Counted from the first letter of the stretch, positions 1 through 9,457 are shown. The stretch: 57,436 nt of DNA from Prevotella sp. (GCA_017538105.1 JAFYJN010000065.1:1-57436); one strand, 5' to 3'. Numbers and translations: made by a program. Notes: generated from the letters alone by a model not told the origin.

Positions 1-28
1 ATGCGGGAGGAGCGCGCTCCTCCCGCAT
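1..28 (-). terminator. Perfect 28-bp palindrome, probable terminator of the pafA-like gene
   Basis: Bases 1-14 are the exact reverse complement of bases 15-28, with a GC-rich core. The palindrome starts three bases past the minus-strand stop codon (32-34), where an intrinsic terminator would lie. The expected T-run falls outside the window, so termination is inferred from position and symmetry. Confidence 0.6.
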
Positions 29-31
29 TGC

Positions 32-1507
32 TTATCTCATGTCGATGGGTGTGCCGATGCAACAGTTGGGGGCTTGTATGTATAGCATGGCACATATTGT
101 AGCCGCAATGTCGGTGATGAACGTCGGCTTGACGGTGCATCCAGGAGAGACGCCCCACCCCATGAACACCAGGGGAATATGTGCGTCGTAGTTGTTCCAC
201 GCACTGTGCGAGGTGCCCCGGTAATCATCGCCATAGCGCCACCCCAGATGTCCCGATTTCAGTATCACAAACAAATCGCCACCACGTTCTCGGTTGTAAC
301 CGTTAAGGATACGCTCTTTCAACACCGGCGGTATTGTGGCCTCACTGATGCGGTCACCGTCCACAGCAAACTGTATGGCGGAGTCTTGAATCAACACCTT
401 GAGCACATCGGCCTTGATGGCATCGATATCCAGTCCTTTCGTTTCTATCTGCGCACGGTCTAGATAAATGCGGCTGTCCATGATGGCCTTGACCAATTTC
501 GTGCCACCATATTTACTTTCCAATTGACTATTCAGTTCTTTGAAGGTCTTTCCACTGTCCCATCCGCCATCGGGCATCTTGTGCGAACGCAGGAAAAGAG
601 GATTGTGCATCCCCCCATGGTCAGCAGTGAGGAAGAGCAAGTAGTTGCCCCGGCCCACTTTCTCGTCGAGCATACTGAGGAATCGAGCCACATCTCGATC
701 CAGCTGCATGTAAACATCGTGGTTTTCCTTGCCACGTGTGCCGTATTCATGTCCGATGGCATCCGTTGACGAGATGCTCACCGCCAACAGGTCGGTGACA
801 TCATCCTGTCCCAGTCCTTCACCGTCGATGGCAGCCTCGGCAAGGGCCAACGTCATCGTCACCCCCTCAGTGGTGGGATTCAGGTTATGCTTGGCGGACA
901 AAGGATGTTGTTTATTGAACCGCTCCATCCATTGTGGCAACTGATCCATATAATAACTACTTGTCACGAAACAGCCATTAGTACGGTCGTACCAATATGC
1001 CGCGTCAGCACTGTGGCCGGCAGGCAATATAGCCGCTCTATCCTTGATGGCGACCCCCACCACCTTCGACTGAAAATTTGTGGCGATTTTCAGTTCGTCG
1101 CCTATGGTGGTGGCCAACAACAAGTGGGGCGACTGCTGTCCTCCCTTTCCGTTCGGTGCTCCCACGGTGGTCACCGTGGTGTCGCGTGTGCTCGTTGTCG
1201 ATTTACCGTCAACGTAGAAATCGTTGCCGCAGATACCCGTGAATGCCGGCACGCTGCCCGTGTAAACGCTGGAATGTCCGATGGCTGTCACAGTAGGAAC
1301 ATAGTTGATCAATGTGTTTTCGCATCTGTAACCCTCACGCATGATTCGTTTGAGTCCATTCTCACCGTATTCGTCGTGATAATAGTAAAGGTAGTCCCAC
1401 CGCATCTGGTCGACCACCAAGCCAACAACGAGTTTCGGGCGAGACACTTGGGAATGGGCGCTCAGCACTGAGAGAAGGATTGTTAACAGCAAAAATATTT
1501 TTTTCAT
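32..1507 (-). CDS. PafA-like alkaline phosphatase (type I phosphodiesterase / nucleotide pyrophosphatase superfamily), exported
   Basis: 491 residues with a typical signal peptide (MKKIFLLLTILLSVLSAHSQ), so the enzyme should act in the periplasm. It has the alkaline phosphatase superfamily metal-site pattern: VVDQMRWDYL near residue 31 (metal-binding Asp), PTVTAIGHSSVYTG near 71-84 with the nucleophilic Thr region of PafA enzymes, STDAIGHEYG in the middle and TADHGGMH near 295. PafA enzymes hydrolyse phosphate monoesters and are the main secreted phosphatases of many Bacteroidetes. No Pho box or clear promoter was seen upstream. A nucleotide pyrophosphatase of the same fold is the main alternative; the PTVT..GHS motif favours PafA. 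Confidence 0.85.
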   Translation of the reverse strand: MKKIFLLLTILLSVLSAHSQVSRPKLVVGLVVDQMRWDYLYYYHDEYGENGLKRIMREGYRCENTLINYVPTVTAIGHSSVYTGSVPAFTGICGNDFYVDGKSTTSTRDTTVTTVGAPNGKGGQQSPHLLLATTIGDELKIATNFQSKVVGVAIKDRAAILPAGHSADAAYWYDRTNGCFVTSSYYMDQLPQWMERFNKQHPLSAKHNLNPTTEGVTMTLALAEAAIDGEGLGQDDVTDLLAVSISSTDAIGHEYGTRGKENHDVYMQLDRDVARFLSMLDEKVGRGNYLLFLTADHGGMHNPLFLRSHKMPDGGWDSGKTFKELNSQLESKYGGTKLVKAIMDSRIYLDRAQIETKGLDIDAIKADVLKVLIQDSAIQFAVDGDRISEATIPPVLKERILNGYNRERGGDLFVILKSGHLGWRYGDDYRGTSHSAWNNYDAHIPLVFMGWGVSPGCTVKPTFITDIAATICAMLYIQAPNCCIGTPIDMR

Positions 1508-1541
1508 CTGTATAATATTATAAATAAGAATATACTTTTTT

Positions 1542-1568
1542 ACTACGAATTACGCGAATTAGACCGAT
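1542..1568. repeat. Short nonamer array (3 units)
   Basis: Three adjacent 9-base units (actacgaat, tacgcgaat, tagaccgat) lie between the phosphatase and the patatin gene. The unit tacgcgaat recurs in similar surroundings near 2731. I see no other function in this gap. Confidence 0.5.
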
Positions 1569-1601
1569 ACATCACCGTACGTGGTAATGAACATTCCATT
1601 T

Positions 1602-2591
1602 TTATTGTTTTAATTTCATCAGTTGAGGCTTAACTTGACGTGCAGCACGTTCACCCCGCGCAATCATGTCGCTGATGCTCTCCAGTGAGAAGCTCATCAC
1701 GTCGTAGCCCTCCAAGTTCGGCGTAATCAGCACGTCGGCATCGGCACGATTGTCGTTGTGTTTCTTCCAATCCGGGCGTGACACCGCCCAATCGAGTATG
1801 CCACCAATACCCACCAAATCTTTCAGCGAGAAATCGCGGCTCTCGTGTTGTTCATTGCTCAAGTCGATGGCTATCACGATGTCGGCCCCCATGGCACGTA
1901 CCACATCAACAGGCAGGTTATTCATCATGCCACCATCGACCAACGATTTATCGCCCCATTCCACGGCCTTGAAAGCACCGGGGATAGCCATGCTCGCCCG
2001 CATTGCCTTGGCCAACTCGCCCTCCTTGAGCACCACCTCCTCGGGTCCACTGATATCGACAGCCACACACCGGAAGGGGATGGGCAGCGTGTCGAACTGT
2101 ATATACCCCGAGCGGTGCATCATGCTGTCGAGCACCGTCACTATCTGGTCGCCATTGAGCATACCAATCATTGGTCGCTCTCCCTCCTTTCGTTTCTTGC
2201 GTGACACGGGAAACCCGAAGATATACGTCACCCCATCTTCCTCACTCAGCGGCACGTTTTTAAGATCACTCTTTCGGTCGGTGAGCAACGACAGCCACTC
2301 CTGCGAACGGAACAGATGGTCAAGGTCGGCACTGCGGTAACCCACGGCATAGAGACCTCCGACGATGCTTCCGATGCTCGTGCCGGCGATATAGTCGATG
2401 GGGATGCCACATTCCTCTATCACCTTCAGCACCCCTATCTCAGCGGCGCCCTTGGCCCCGCCTCCACCCAGGGCAAGACCTATTTTCGGTCGGTTGGTGG
2501 TCTGTGCTTCAGCGGTGGTAAAGGCCATGAGGGCTGTGAGTGTCAGCACCACGGTGGTTATTATTGTCTTCAGATAACGCTTAATTTCCAT
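1602..2591 (-). CDS. Patatin-like phospholipase, exported
   Basis: 329 residues. An N-terminal hydrophobic segment ending in AEAQ at about residue 30 reads as a signal peptide. The patatin hallmarks are present: glycine-rich oxyanion loop LGGGGAKG (about 41-48), nucleophile elbow GTSIG with Ser near 72, and the DGG motif (LVDGGMMNN) near 217 that supplies the catalytic Asp. Bacterial patatins of this size are Ser/Asp lipid acyl hydrolases. It lacks the C-terminal BamA-like barrel of longer PlpD/BamA-patatin fusions, so it should be a soluble periplasmic enzyme. The 170-base gap upstream separates it from the glycosyltransferase; I see no strong promoter of its own, only a weak TAnnTTTa-like match. 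Confidence 0.88.
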   Translation of the reverse strand: MEIKRYLKTIITTVVLTLTALMAFTTAEAQTTNRPKIGLALGGGGAKGAAEIGVLKVIEECGIPIDYIAGTSIGSIVGGLYAVGYRSADLDHLFRSQEWLSLLTDRKSDLKNVPLSEEDGVTYIFGFPVSRKKRKEGERPMIGMLNGDQIVTVLDSMMHRSGYIQFDTLPIPFRCVAVDISGPEEVVLKEGELAKAMRASMAIPGAFKAVEWGDKSLVDGGMMNNLPVDVVRAMGADIVIAIDLSNEQHESRDFSLKDLVGIGGILDWAVSRPDWKKHNDNRADADVLITPNLEGYDVMSFSLESISDMIARGERAARQVKPQLMKLKQ

Positions 2592-2680
2592 AGGAGAGCT
2601 ATTTTGGGTGCTAAATTACTATTTTTCCCTCAATTCTTTGTCGTTGGGATTGCGAAAAAGTCTAAAGAAAAATTGTTTTT

Positions 2681-2739
2681 TCTACGGATTACTCGGATTT
2701 CATGAATTATCAACTATAAATTACACGAATTACGCGAAA
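2681..2739. repeat. Nonamer array between glycosyltransferase and patatin genes
   Basis: Degenerate 9-base units with a common NACNCGAAT/GGAT core: tctacggat, tactcggat, ttcatgaat, then after a phase break tacacgaat and tacgcgaaa. The unit tacgcgaa(t) is shared with the array at 1542-1568. Confidence 0.5.
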
Positions 2740-2762
2740 AAAGGACATAGAAAACCATGTCC

Positions 2763-3770
2763 CTACACGGGGAGGTCGGAGAAATGCTTGCGGCCTCGGA
2801 TGTAAAACTGCCAAAGGAGGGAGAAGGAGGCAAGGGAGGAGGAGGGAACCTTGGAGGTTGAGGCTGTGCGGAATTCGTGGCGCCATTGTCGGAAAGCGCG
2901 ACGTGCTTGGAATACAGCCTTGCAGTCGGCCCAGTGTCCTTCAAGGAGCAACATTTTCATTGCCGCCACGCGGTCGAGGAACCATCGCCATCGCATGACA
3001 GCAGCGAGGTCATCGTCGGGCAGGTTCTTGTAGAGCATGGTAAGGTTGTTACGGAAATTGAGGAACGTCTTGCGTGAGTTATTTTTCGGCAGCGTGCCTC
3101 CCCCCACATGATAGACATGTGTGGAGGGCAAACAGAATATTTTCTTTCCAGCCAGGCGCATCCGCCAACAGAGGTCAATCTCCTCATTGTGAGCGAAAAA
3201 CCGTCCATCAAAGCCATCAACAGTCCAAAAATCACTGGCTCTCACCAACATACACGCCCCCGTGGCCCAATGAATCTCCAAGGGCGTATCGTATTGTCCC
3301 TGGTCTTTCTCCACCACTTCGAAGAGTCGTCCTCGACAGAAAGGGTATCCCAGTCGGTCGAGGAATCCGCCTGCCGCCCCAGCATATTCAAACGCCCCGT
3401 TGTCGGCCACGGCACGGATTTTGGGTTGCACCGCCGCCACATCGTCATGTTCATCAAGGAAAGCGATGAGTGGCTCCAGCCAATGCGCTGTGACCTCCAC
3501 ATCGGAGTTGAGGAGCATGAAATAGTCGGCATCAACCTGCCGGAGCGCTTTATTGTATCCATCGGCAAAACCATAATTCTGGTCAAGAACGATGGTGCGA
3601 ACCGATGGGAAGTGGTCGGAGAGCCATTGCAAGGAGTCGTCGGAGGAGGCATTGTCCGCCACGATTACCTGTGCCACGTCCTTGGAATGGGTGACTATCG
3701 AGGGTAGGAAACGTTCGAGCATCTTCCGCCCGTTCCAATTAAGTATTACTACCGCTGTATTTTTTTTCAT
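2763..3770 (-). CDS. Glycosyltransferase family 2 (rhamnosyltransferase-like)
   Basis: 335 residues with a GT-A fold signature: VVILNWNGRKMLERFL at the N-terminus, VIVADNASSDDS near 37-48, NYGFADGYN, and LLNSDVEV (DxD-type nucleotide-sugar/metal site) near residue 90. The order and spacing match GT2 enzymes of the WsaF/RfbN-like group that add sugars to surface polysaccharides at the inner membrane. It has no signal peptide and no clear transmembrane helix. The start codon is 21 bases past the mtaB stop, so it is probably the third gene of trmH-mtaB-GT. Acceptor and donor sugars cannot be read from the sequence. Confidence 0.85.
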   Translation of the reverse strand: MKKNTAVVILNWNGRKMLERFLPSIVTHSKDVAQVIVADNASSDDSLQWLSDHFPSVRTIVLDQNYGFADGYNKALRQVDADYFMLLNSDVEVTAHWLEPLIAFLDEHDDVAAVQPKIRAVADNGAFEYAGAAGGFLDRLGYPFCRGRLFEVVEKDQGQYDTPLEIHWATGACMLVRASDFWTVDGFDGRFFAHNEEIDLCWRMRLAGKKIFCLPSTHVYHVGGGTLPKNNSRKTFLNFRNNLTMLYKNLPDDDLAAVMRWRWFLDRVAAMKMLLLEGHWADCKAVFQARRAFRQWRHEFRTASTSKVPSSSLASFSLLWQFYIRGRKHFSDLPV

Positions 3771-3791
3771 TAGTTTATTATGACGGATGAG

Positions 3792-5135
3792 TTATGGTTC
3801 TTTGTCAAGGGTTGCCATGAGGGCTGAGCCATCACGGTTAAAGCGTTCGAGGGTAACCCATCGTATTTGGTTGTCAAGGAGGTTGTTGTCGGGGTTCGGC
3901 GGCAATTCCACCCTAACATAGTTTTTCGTGAATCCGTGCATCGCCCTACCTCGTGGAGCCTGTTCGAAGAGCACTTCCATCCGTTGTCCAATATGCTGTT
4001 GGTAGAAATGGTGAAGTTTCTCATCGGAGAGCGTGAGCAGCCGTTGGCTTCGTTCCCTTTTCTCCTGTTCAGAGACAACAAGTGGAATGCGTAGCGCCGC
4101 TGTCCCCGGCCTTTCCGAATAAGGAAACACATGTAGTTGGGAGATGTCGAGTTGTTTGAGGAAGGAGAATGTCTGTTCAAAAGCTTCAGGAGTCTCTCCA
4201 CGAGTGCCCACCATCACGTCGACACCGATAAAAGCATAGGGCATAGACCTTTTTATTCTTTCCACTTTATGGCGGAAAAGAGCTGTGTCGTAACGACGGT
4301 GCATGAGACACAGCACCTCATCGGAGCCGCTCTGCAATGGTATGTGAAAATGTGGCATGAAGGCTCTGCTCGTGGCACAATAGTCGATGATGTCGTCGGT
4401 GAGCAAGTCGGGTTCGAGCGAACTAATGCGGAAACGTTGTATGCCCCCTATCTCATCAAGTGCTTTTATCAACGCGAGGAACGATTCTCCCGTGCGTTTT
4501 CCAAAGTCGCCAATATTCACGCCCGTGAGGACAATCTCTTTCGCCCCTTCCGCCGCCACCTCTTCGACCTGTTTTACGAGCGATTCTATGGAAGGGCTTC
4601 GGCTGAATCCTCTGGCAAAAGGAATGGTACAATAAGTGCAGAAATAATCACATCCATCCTGGACCTTGAGGAAATAGCGTGTCCTGTTGCCACGTGAGCA
4701 ACTGGGTTGGAAGGACGTGATGTCTTTCGTTGGTACGGTATGCTGTCTATGCAGTGCCTGTGTCGGATTTTTCTCCGTCCACGCCTCGGTGAGGTATTGT
4801 ATGAGACGTGCTTTCTCGTTGGAGCCGAGGACGAGGTCGACACCCTCGATGGCGTTGACCTTCGCGGGCGATAGTTGGGCATAGCATCCCGTTACGACAA
4901 CGAAGGCACCAGGGTGTTGGCGCACCATGCGTCGAATGGCCTGCCTGCACTTATGGTCGGCAACGTCAGTCACCGAACAAGTGTTGATGAGACAGAGGTC
5001 GGCCCGTTCACCTTTGCCAGCTGTCATAACACCCATATCGCCAAGTAGCTTGGCGAAAGTGGATGTCTCGGAGAAATTGAGTTTGCATCCGAGGGTGAAA
5101 TATGCCGCTTTTTTACCTTGAAATATGGTTGACAC
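3792..5135 (-). CDS. mtaB: tRNA t6A37 methylthiotransferase MtaB
   Basis: 447 residues in MiaB/MtaB order: an N-terminal UPF0004 domain (FTLGCKLNFSET, CLINTCSVT, VVTGCYAQ) whose three Cys hold the second 4Fe-4S cluster, a radical SAM motif CDYFCTYC near residue 155, and a C-terminal TRAM-like region. GCKLN rather than the GCQMN of MiaB points to the MtaB subfamily, which converts t6A37 to ms2t6A37 in ANN-decoding tRNAs. It lies 12 bases downstream of the trmH-family gene, so two RNA-modification genes are probably co-transcribed. Confidence 0.92.
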   Translation of the reverse strand: MSTIFQGKKAAYFTLGCKLNFSETSTFAKLLGDMGVMTAGKGERADLCLINTCSVTDVADHKCRQAIRRMVRQHPGAFVVVTGCYAQLSPAKVNAIEGVDLVLGSNEKARLIQYLTEAWTEKNPTQALHRQHTVPTKDITSFQPSCSRGNRTRYFLKVQDGCDYFCTYCTIPFARGFSRSPSIESLVKQVEEVAAEGAKEIVLTGVNIGDFGKRTGESFLALIKALDEIGGIQRFRISSLEPDLLTDDIIDYCATSRAFMPHFHIPLQSGSDEVLCLMHRRYDTALFRHKVERIKRSMPYAFIGVDVMVGTRGETPEAFEQTFSFLKQLDISQLHVFPYSERPGTAALRIPLVVSEQEKRERSQRLLTLSDEKLHHFYQQHIGQRMEVLFEQAPRGRAMHGFTKNYVRVELPPNPDNNLLDNQIRWVTLERFNRDGSALMATLDKEP

Positions 5136-5147
5136 TGATGGGACTGT

Positions 5148-5933
5148 TTATTTGTTTTGACGTTGACGAACAGCTTCAAAGAGAAGGATGGCGGCACTGA
5201 CGGAAACATTGAGGGAGTCGAGTTTCCCAAGCATGGGAATGCGGATATGCGCATCTGCCGCCTCACGCCATTGTGGAGTGAGTCCCGTTGCTTCGGTTCC
5301 CATGATGATGGCCGTGGCAGATTGCATATCTGTATCATAATAAAGATGTGAATCCTGCAGTTGTGCGGTGAGTATGCGTATCCCCCGCTGCTTGAGAAAG
5401 GCTATGCACTCCCCTGAGGAGCAAGCGACACATGGCACGGTGAAGATGGCGCCCATGGAACTGCGTATGAGATTAGGATTGAAGAGGTCGGTAAGCGGGT
5501 CGCATACGATGACCGCATCAGCCTGTGCCGCGTCAGCCGTACGGAGGACAGCTCCGAGGTTACCCGGTTTCTCCACCCGTTCGAGCACGATGAGGAGAGG
5601 ATTCTCAGGAAGTTGAATCTGTTGCAATGAGCGTGATTGCGCCTTGACAACCGCCATAATTCCTTCGGTCCCTTCTCGGTAAGCCATGCGGGCATACACA
5701 TCGGGAGTCACTTCGAAAGCATGCAGGTCATCAGGCAATGTGGGCAAAGGTCTATCTGAAAGGATTTCCGGACAAACAAATAACGAATGTATCTGAAAAC
5801 CAGCCTCAACACAATGGGACAGTTCGCGCAATCCCTCCACGACGAATAGTCCTGTCTTGCGGCGCTCCACCGATTTCTGTTGGAGTGCCAGGAACTGCTT
5901 TATCTTGGGATTTTGAAGACTGGATATTTCCAT
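5148..5933 (-). CDS. TrmH/SpoU-family RNA 2'-O-methyltransferase
   Basis: 261 residues from the chosen start MEISSLQNPK. The SPOUT motifs are present: PGNLGAVLRTADA (motif 1), IIMGTEATGLT (motif 2) and LDSLNVSVSAAILLFEA (motif 3, the knotted SAM site). The short N-terminal domain (FVVEG) is the substrate-binding domain seen in RlmB/TsnR-like members. The frame is open for 75 codons further upstream, but a promoter -7 box (TACCTTTGC, 5958-5966) lies there, so translation must start downstream of it, at 5933. It probably heads the trmH-mtaB-GT operon. Whether the target is rRNA or tRNA cannot be decided. Confidence 0.88.
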   Translation of the reverse strand: MEISSLQNPKIKQFLALQQKSVERRKTGLFVVEGLRELSHCVEAGFQIHSLFVCPEILSDRPLPTLPDDLHAFEVTPDVYARMAYREGTEGIMAVVKAQSRSLQQIQLPENPLLIVLERVEKPGNLGAVLRTADAAQADAVIVCDPLTDLFNPNLIRSSMGAIFTVPCVACSSGECIAFLKQRGIRILTAQLQDSHLYYDTDMQSATAIIMGTEATGLTPQWREAADAHIRIPMLGKLDSLNVSVSAAILLFEAVRQRQNK

Positions 5934-5957
5934 GAGACCACATGCATTTTGATTGTT

Positions 5958-5966
5958 GCAAAGGTA
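5958..5966 (-). promoter_or_regulatory. Bacteroidetes -7 promoter element for trmH-mtaB
   Basis: Minus-strand TACCTTTGC matches the TAnnTTTGC consensus 25 bases upstream of the chosen trmH-family start. It rules out the longer open frame as the coding start. Confidence 0.6.
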
Positions 5967-6037
5967 ATGAAAAAAAAGGAGACAGAAACTTATTTCATCA
6001 TTAAACTTGCGATGTTTATACAAAAGAGGCGAGATTA

Positions 6038-6069
6038 TTTGACAAGAATGGTTATAGAGGTTATTTTTG
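6038..6069 (+). promoter_or_regulatory. Bacteroidetes promoter of the glycan-binding protein gene
   Basis: -33 TTTG (6038-6041) and -7 TATTTTTG (6062-6069) are separated by 20 bases, giving a 5' UTR of about 45 bases before the ATG at 6121. Confidence 0.65.
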
Positions 6070-6120
6070 TAGGTGAAAAAACAACAAGAACGCACCAACA
6101 CCAACAAAAAAGGAAAAGTT

Positions 6121-6822
6121 ATGAAAAGAGTGGTTATTATCGGTCTGTTGACCATCATCGGGATATGCCCAATATTGGGCCAGCCCCGTCATATTCAGCC
6201 TAACGGCATCGCCCAACTGCCCACGGCGAGCTATGCCGAGTATATCCGTCTGGCCGAACGAGACGCGCAAAGCAAGTCTTTAACCGCCCGCGAACGAAAG
6301 ATTGTCGAAGACTATACTGTCTATGATGACCTGTATGCCGGCTATTGCAGTTGGTACTGTGGCGGCGAGGTACTGAAGGTGACAGCAACGAGCTGTCTTC
6401 ACCCCATCGGTAAGTTTAGCTATGACGCGTCGCACGCCCACGATTTCGACCACGAGAGCGTATGGGCCGAGGGAGCGAAAGGCCAGGGCATCGGCGAGTC
6501 GTTGACCTACGAGTTTGCAGGCGGCTGTCCGCGTATCACCACGGTGAACATCCTCAACGGCCATGTGAAAAGCGAAAAAGCTTGGCGCGAGAACTCTCGC
6601 GTAAAAGAGTTGTTGGTGTATTACAATGGTATGCCCTACGCCATCCTGGATTTGCAAAACAGCCGCACATTGCAATCGTTCGACGTGGGAGTGCTTGGCT
6701 TCCATGACCCCGCCGCCAAAAACTGGACGCTGAAGTTCGAAATACTATCGGTATATCCCGGTACGAAATACGAAGATACCGTCATCTCGGAGTTGTATTT
6801 CGATGGGATAGATGTACATTGA
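6121..6822 (+). CDS. Exported protein with NADase-type glycan-binding (discoidin-like) domain
   Basis: 233 residues from MKRVVIIG, which directly starts a signal peptide ending near GQP; the in-frame ATG at 6073 would add a charged stretch in front of it and is rejected. After a short helical linker comes a domain with SVWAEGAKGQGIGESLTYEF, NILNGHVKSEKAWRENSRVK and a following beta-rich part. This pattern is typical of the discoidin-like domain found after NADases and in many Bacteroidetes exported proteins, thought to bind carbohydrate. It has no catalytic partner here. It ends five bases before the convergent acyl-CoA ligase stop, with no room for a dedicated terminator. Confidence 0.7.
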   Translation: MKRVVIIGLLTIIGICPILGQPRHIQPNGIAQLPTASYAEYIRLAERDAQSKSLTARERKIVEDYTVYDDLYAGYCSWYCGGEVLKVTATSCLHPIGKFSYDASHAHDFDHESVWAEGAKGQGIGESLTYEFAGGCPRITTVNILNGHVKSEKAWRENSRVKELLVYYNGMPYAILDLQNSRTLQSFDVGVLGFHDPAAKNWTLKFEILSVYPGTKYEDTVISELYFDGIDVH

Positions 6823-6827
6823 AAGGT

Positions 6828-8510
6828 TTAAATGACTTCTATGCCAAGTTGTTCACATAGTTTGAGGCTCATCTCCTTAAGTTTGAATTTTTGGATTTTT
6901 CCCGAGCCCGTCAGTGGGAACTCATCGATGAAGAAGACATATTTGGGAATTTTGTAACGCGCTATTTTTCCACGGCAGAACTCCTGCACATCCTCTGGGA
7001 GCATCTTCACCCCTTCCTGTAGGATGATGAAGGCCCCCACTGCTTCGCCATATTTTTTCGAAGGCACCGCCGCCACCTGCACATCTTTTATTCCCGGCAT
7101 GTGGTAGAGGAACTCCTCTATCTCGCGCGGGTAGACATTCTCGCCACCACGGATAATCATGTCCTTGATACGTCCCGTGATGCGATAATAGCCCTGTTCA
7201 TCCTTGATGCCCAAGTCGCCCGAGTGGAGGAACCCATTCTTGTCGATTACCTCCGCCGTGGCCTCAGGATTCTTGTAATAGCCCTTCATCACGTTGAATC
7301 CCCGACAGCACATTTCACCCTGTACACCCACGGGACATTCCTCGCCCGTTTCCGGGTCGAGCACTTTCACCTCCACAAAAGGATAGTCGCGTCCCACCGT
7401 TGTGCATCGCTGTTCGAAAGTATCCGTGAGACAAGTATGCGTCATTCCCGGCGAGCTCTCCGTCAGTCCGTAGACGCTGGTGATGGTCATGAACATTTTC
7501 TCGGAAACCCTTTTCATCAGTTCTATCGGACATAGCGACCCCGCCATGATGCCGGTGCGCAGACAACTCATGTCGAACATCGAGAACATGGGATGGTCGA
7601 GTTCGGCAATGTACATCGTGGGCACGCCGTACAGAGCGGTACACCGTTCCTTATGAATTGACGCGAGCACCACCAACGGGTCGAACTTCTCCACCATCAC
7701 CTGCGTACAACCATGGGTGAGACAGTTCATCGTGGCGAGCACCACACCAAAGCAATGGAAGAGCGGCACGCAGACACACAGTTTGTCCTGGTCGGTGAAC
7801 CCCATGGCCTCACCCGTGAAGTAGCCATCGTTGGCTATATTATAATGTGTGAGCATAACACCCTTGGGGAATCCCGTAGTGCCCGAAGTGTATTGCATGT
7901 TGACCACATCGTGGCATGAGACACTTTCCTTCGCCTTGTTGAGCGTGGAGTCGTCGATATTCTGTCCGAGCAGCAACAGTTCCGCCGTGTTGTACATACC
8001 CCGGTATTTCTCCATGCCTATGAAAACAACGTTTTTAAGGTACGGGAAACGTTCGCTGTTGAGATGTCCTCTTTCGCATTGGCGCAGTTCCGGCAACATC
8101 TTATAGGTCATGTCGACATAATCACATTCCCAAGTGCCGTCGGTGATGCACAACGTATGCATGTCGGAGTCCTTGCAGAGGTATTCCAATTCCGACTGCT
8201 TATAGTTTGTGTTGACGGTGACAAGCACCGCTCCGATTTTCGCTGTGGCATAAAGGAAAGTGAGCCAGTCAGGGACGTTGGTTGCCCAGATACCCACATT
8301 GCTGCCCCTTTTCACGCCGATGGCAAGCAGTCCTTTGGCCAAGTTGTCAACCCTTTGGTTGAACACGCTCCACGTGAAACGCAGGTTACGGTCAGAATAG
8401 ACAATGTATTCACGGTCGGGTGTTGTCTTTGCCCAATGTTCGAGCCATCCGCCGAGAGTTCGTTCAGAGAGCGTCTCACCCCCCACCATGTTGTTTGGTT
8501 CCTTGTTCAT
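6828..8510 (-). CDS. AMP-forming acyl-CoA synthetase (fatty acid-CoA ligase family)
   Basis: 560 residues, full-length for the ANL superfamily. Visible motifs: P-loop [13 protein letters not shown] near 210, A5 region [10 protein letters not shown]7 HSGDLGI, A8 hinge [16 protein letters not shown], and A10 TGSGKIQK near the C-terminus with the catalytic Lys. It should activate a carboxylic acid, probably medium- or long-chain fatty acid, to the acyl-CoA via acyl-AMP in the cytoplasm. It follows the XRE-cupin gene by 12 bases, an arrangement I know from other Bacteroidales, so the regulator probably senses the ligase substrate or product. Chain-length preference is not readable. Confidence 0.9.
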   Translation of the reverse strand: MNKEPNNMVGGETLSERTLGGWLEHWAKTTPDREYIVYSDRNLRFTWSVFNQRVDNLAKGLLAIGVKRGSNVGIWATNVPDWLTFLYATAKIGAVLVTVNTNYKQSELEYLCKDSDMHTLCITDGTWECDYVDMTYKMLPELRQCERGHLNSERFPYLKNVVFIGMEKYRGMYNTAELLLLGQNIDDSTLNKAKESVSCHDVVNMQYTSGTTGFPKGVMLTHYNIANDGYFTGEAMGFTDQDKLCVCVPLFHCFGVVLATMNCLTHGCTQVMVEKFDPLVVLASIHKERCTALYGVPTMYIAELDHPMFSMFDMSCLRTGIMAGSLCPIELMKRVSEKMFMTITSVYGLTESSPGMTHTCLTDTFEQRCTTVGRDYPFVEVKVLDPETGEECPVGVQGEMCCRGFNVMKGYYKNPEATAEVIDKNGFLHSGDLGIKDEQGYYRITGRIKDMIIRGGENVYPREIEEFLYHMPGIKDVQVAAVPSKKYGEAVGAFIILQEGVKMLPEDVQEFCRGKIARYKIPKYVFFIDEFPLTGSGKIQKFKLKEMSLKLCEQLGIEVI

Positions 8511-8522
8511 GATTTAGTGATG

Positions 8523-9107
8523 TTAGAAGGGGATATAAACTACAGCGAGGATTTTCGCCGACTGTCCTTCAGCACCGTGCACATGGTGCATGACGATGGA
8601 GTCGTAGAAGATGCTGTCGCCCTTTCGAAGCGTATATTTTTCCTTACCGTATGCTATCTCCACTTCGCCTTCCATGACGAAGATAAACTCCTCGCCTTCA
8701 TGAGCAGAAAGTTTGAAGTCGCGTTCTTCCGACGGTTGAATGTCAATGATGAATGGTTCCATGTGTCGTCCCGCCTTTTGTTTTGCCAAGGAATGGTATT
8801 CCATGTGCTTGCGTGCGTCAGTAGAATCGTTGGAGAAACTGATGCTGTCGTTCTGTTCTCTCTCCTCGGCTCTGCAAACTACAGGTCCCAATTCATCATT
8901 ATCATCGAGGAATGTGCCCAGGCGCACGCCTAAGGCCCTTGCAATCTTGATGAGTGGTCCGAGCGACGGCAGGTATTGGTCGTTTTCGATGGATGTGATT
9001 TGTTCTACGGAAAGTCCGCTACGCTCCGACATTTCCTGTAGCGAGATATCCTTTGTTTCCCTTAGTCCCTTGATTTTGGACCCTACGACAGAATGGTTGT
9101 TCGACAT
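8523..9107 (-). CDS. XRE-family regulator with C-terminal cupin sensor domain
   Basis: 194 residues. Residues 8-65 form an HTH_3/XRE DNA-binding domain (IKGLRETKDISLQEMSERSG, LSVEQITSIEND). Residues 115-190 form a single cupin barrel (EFIFVMEGEVEIAYG, GDSIFYDSIVMHHVHG) that typically binds a small ligand. Such proteins are one-component repressors or activators of neighbouring catabolic genes; here the neighbour 12 bases downstream is the acyl-CoA ligase. A -7 promoter box lies about 55 bases upstream. Confidence 0.88.
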   Translation of the reverse strand: MSNNHSVVGSKIKGLRETKDISLQEMSERSGLSVEQITSIENDQYLPSLGPLIKIARALGVRLGTFLDDNDELGPVVCRAEEREQNDSISFSNDSTDARKHMEYHSLAKQKAGRHMEPFIIDIQPSEERDFKLSAHEGEEFIFVMEGEVEIAYGKEKYTLRKGDSIFYDSIVMHHVHGAEGQSAKILAVVYIPF

Positions 9108-9158
9108 AATTTTTACTTAAAATATGGTCTAAAATGACAGATTGTTACAAATTTGGGT

Positions 9159-9167
9159 GCAAAAGTA
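9159..9167 (-). promoter_or_regulatory. -7 promoter element for the XRE-cupin / acyl-CoA ligase operon
   Basis: Minus-strand TACTTTTGC matches TAnnTTTGC about 50 bases upstream of the regulator start. Confidence 0.6.
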
Positions 9168-9235
9168 ATAAATTATTTTTGAAATGCGGACAATTTGAAT
9201 AGAAATTGTTTTAAAGGAGGTATGAAAAAAGCAGA

Positions 9236-9270
9236 ATGAAATAATGGCGGCCTCAAACAAGGGCCGCCAT
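9236..9270 (-). terminator. Intrinsic terminator of the 39-residue gene
   Basis: A perfect 9-bp stem (atggcggcc, 9244-9252, with ggccgccat, 9262-9270) lies 42 bases past the stop codon of the small gene. On the minus strand it is followed by a T-rich stretch (TATTTCATTCTGCTTTTTT). Confidence 0.65.
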
Positions 9271-9311
9271 ATAATAATAATAGACAAAAAAACTTGGATG
9301 TAGCCGTCGTC

Positions 9312-9431
9312 TTAATAGGCAAAATAACCATACCAGTGACGGGTGTACATCGAAGGCATGGGACTATTTCTCTGTATTTCCTTCATCGACTCTTCAAAGA
9401 GCTTGGCGAAACGCTTAATATACTTTTTCAT
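9312..9431 (-). CDS. Small basic/aromatic protein, 39 residues, unknown function
   Basis: A 39-residue frame begins MKKYIKRFAKLFEESMKEIQ and ends in HWYGYFAY. The first half is a basic amphipathic helix; the second half is short, proline-containing and rich in Tyr/Trp. It has a complete transcription unit of its own: -33 TTTG and -7 TACTTTTG 27 bases upstream of the ATG, and a strong hairpin with a T-run downstream. That makes a real gene much more likely than a chance frame. It could be a membrane-surface peptide or an effector of a nearby regulator; I do not recognise the family. Confidence 0.6.
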   Translation of the reverse strand: MKKYIKRFAKLFEESMKEIQRNSPMPSMYTRHWYGYFAY

Positions 9432-9457
9432 GACTATATGGTTTTGATTTGACACGA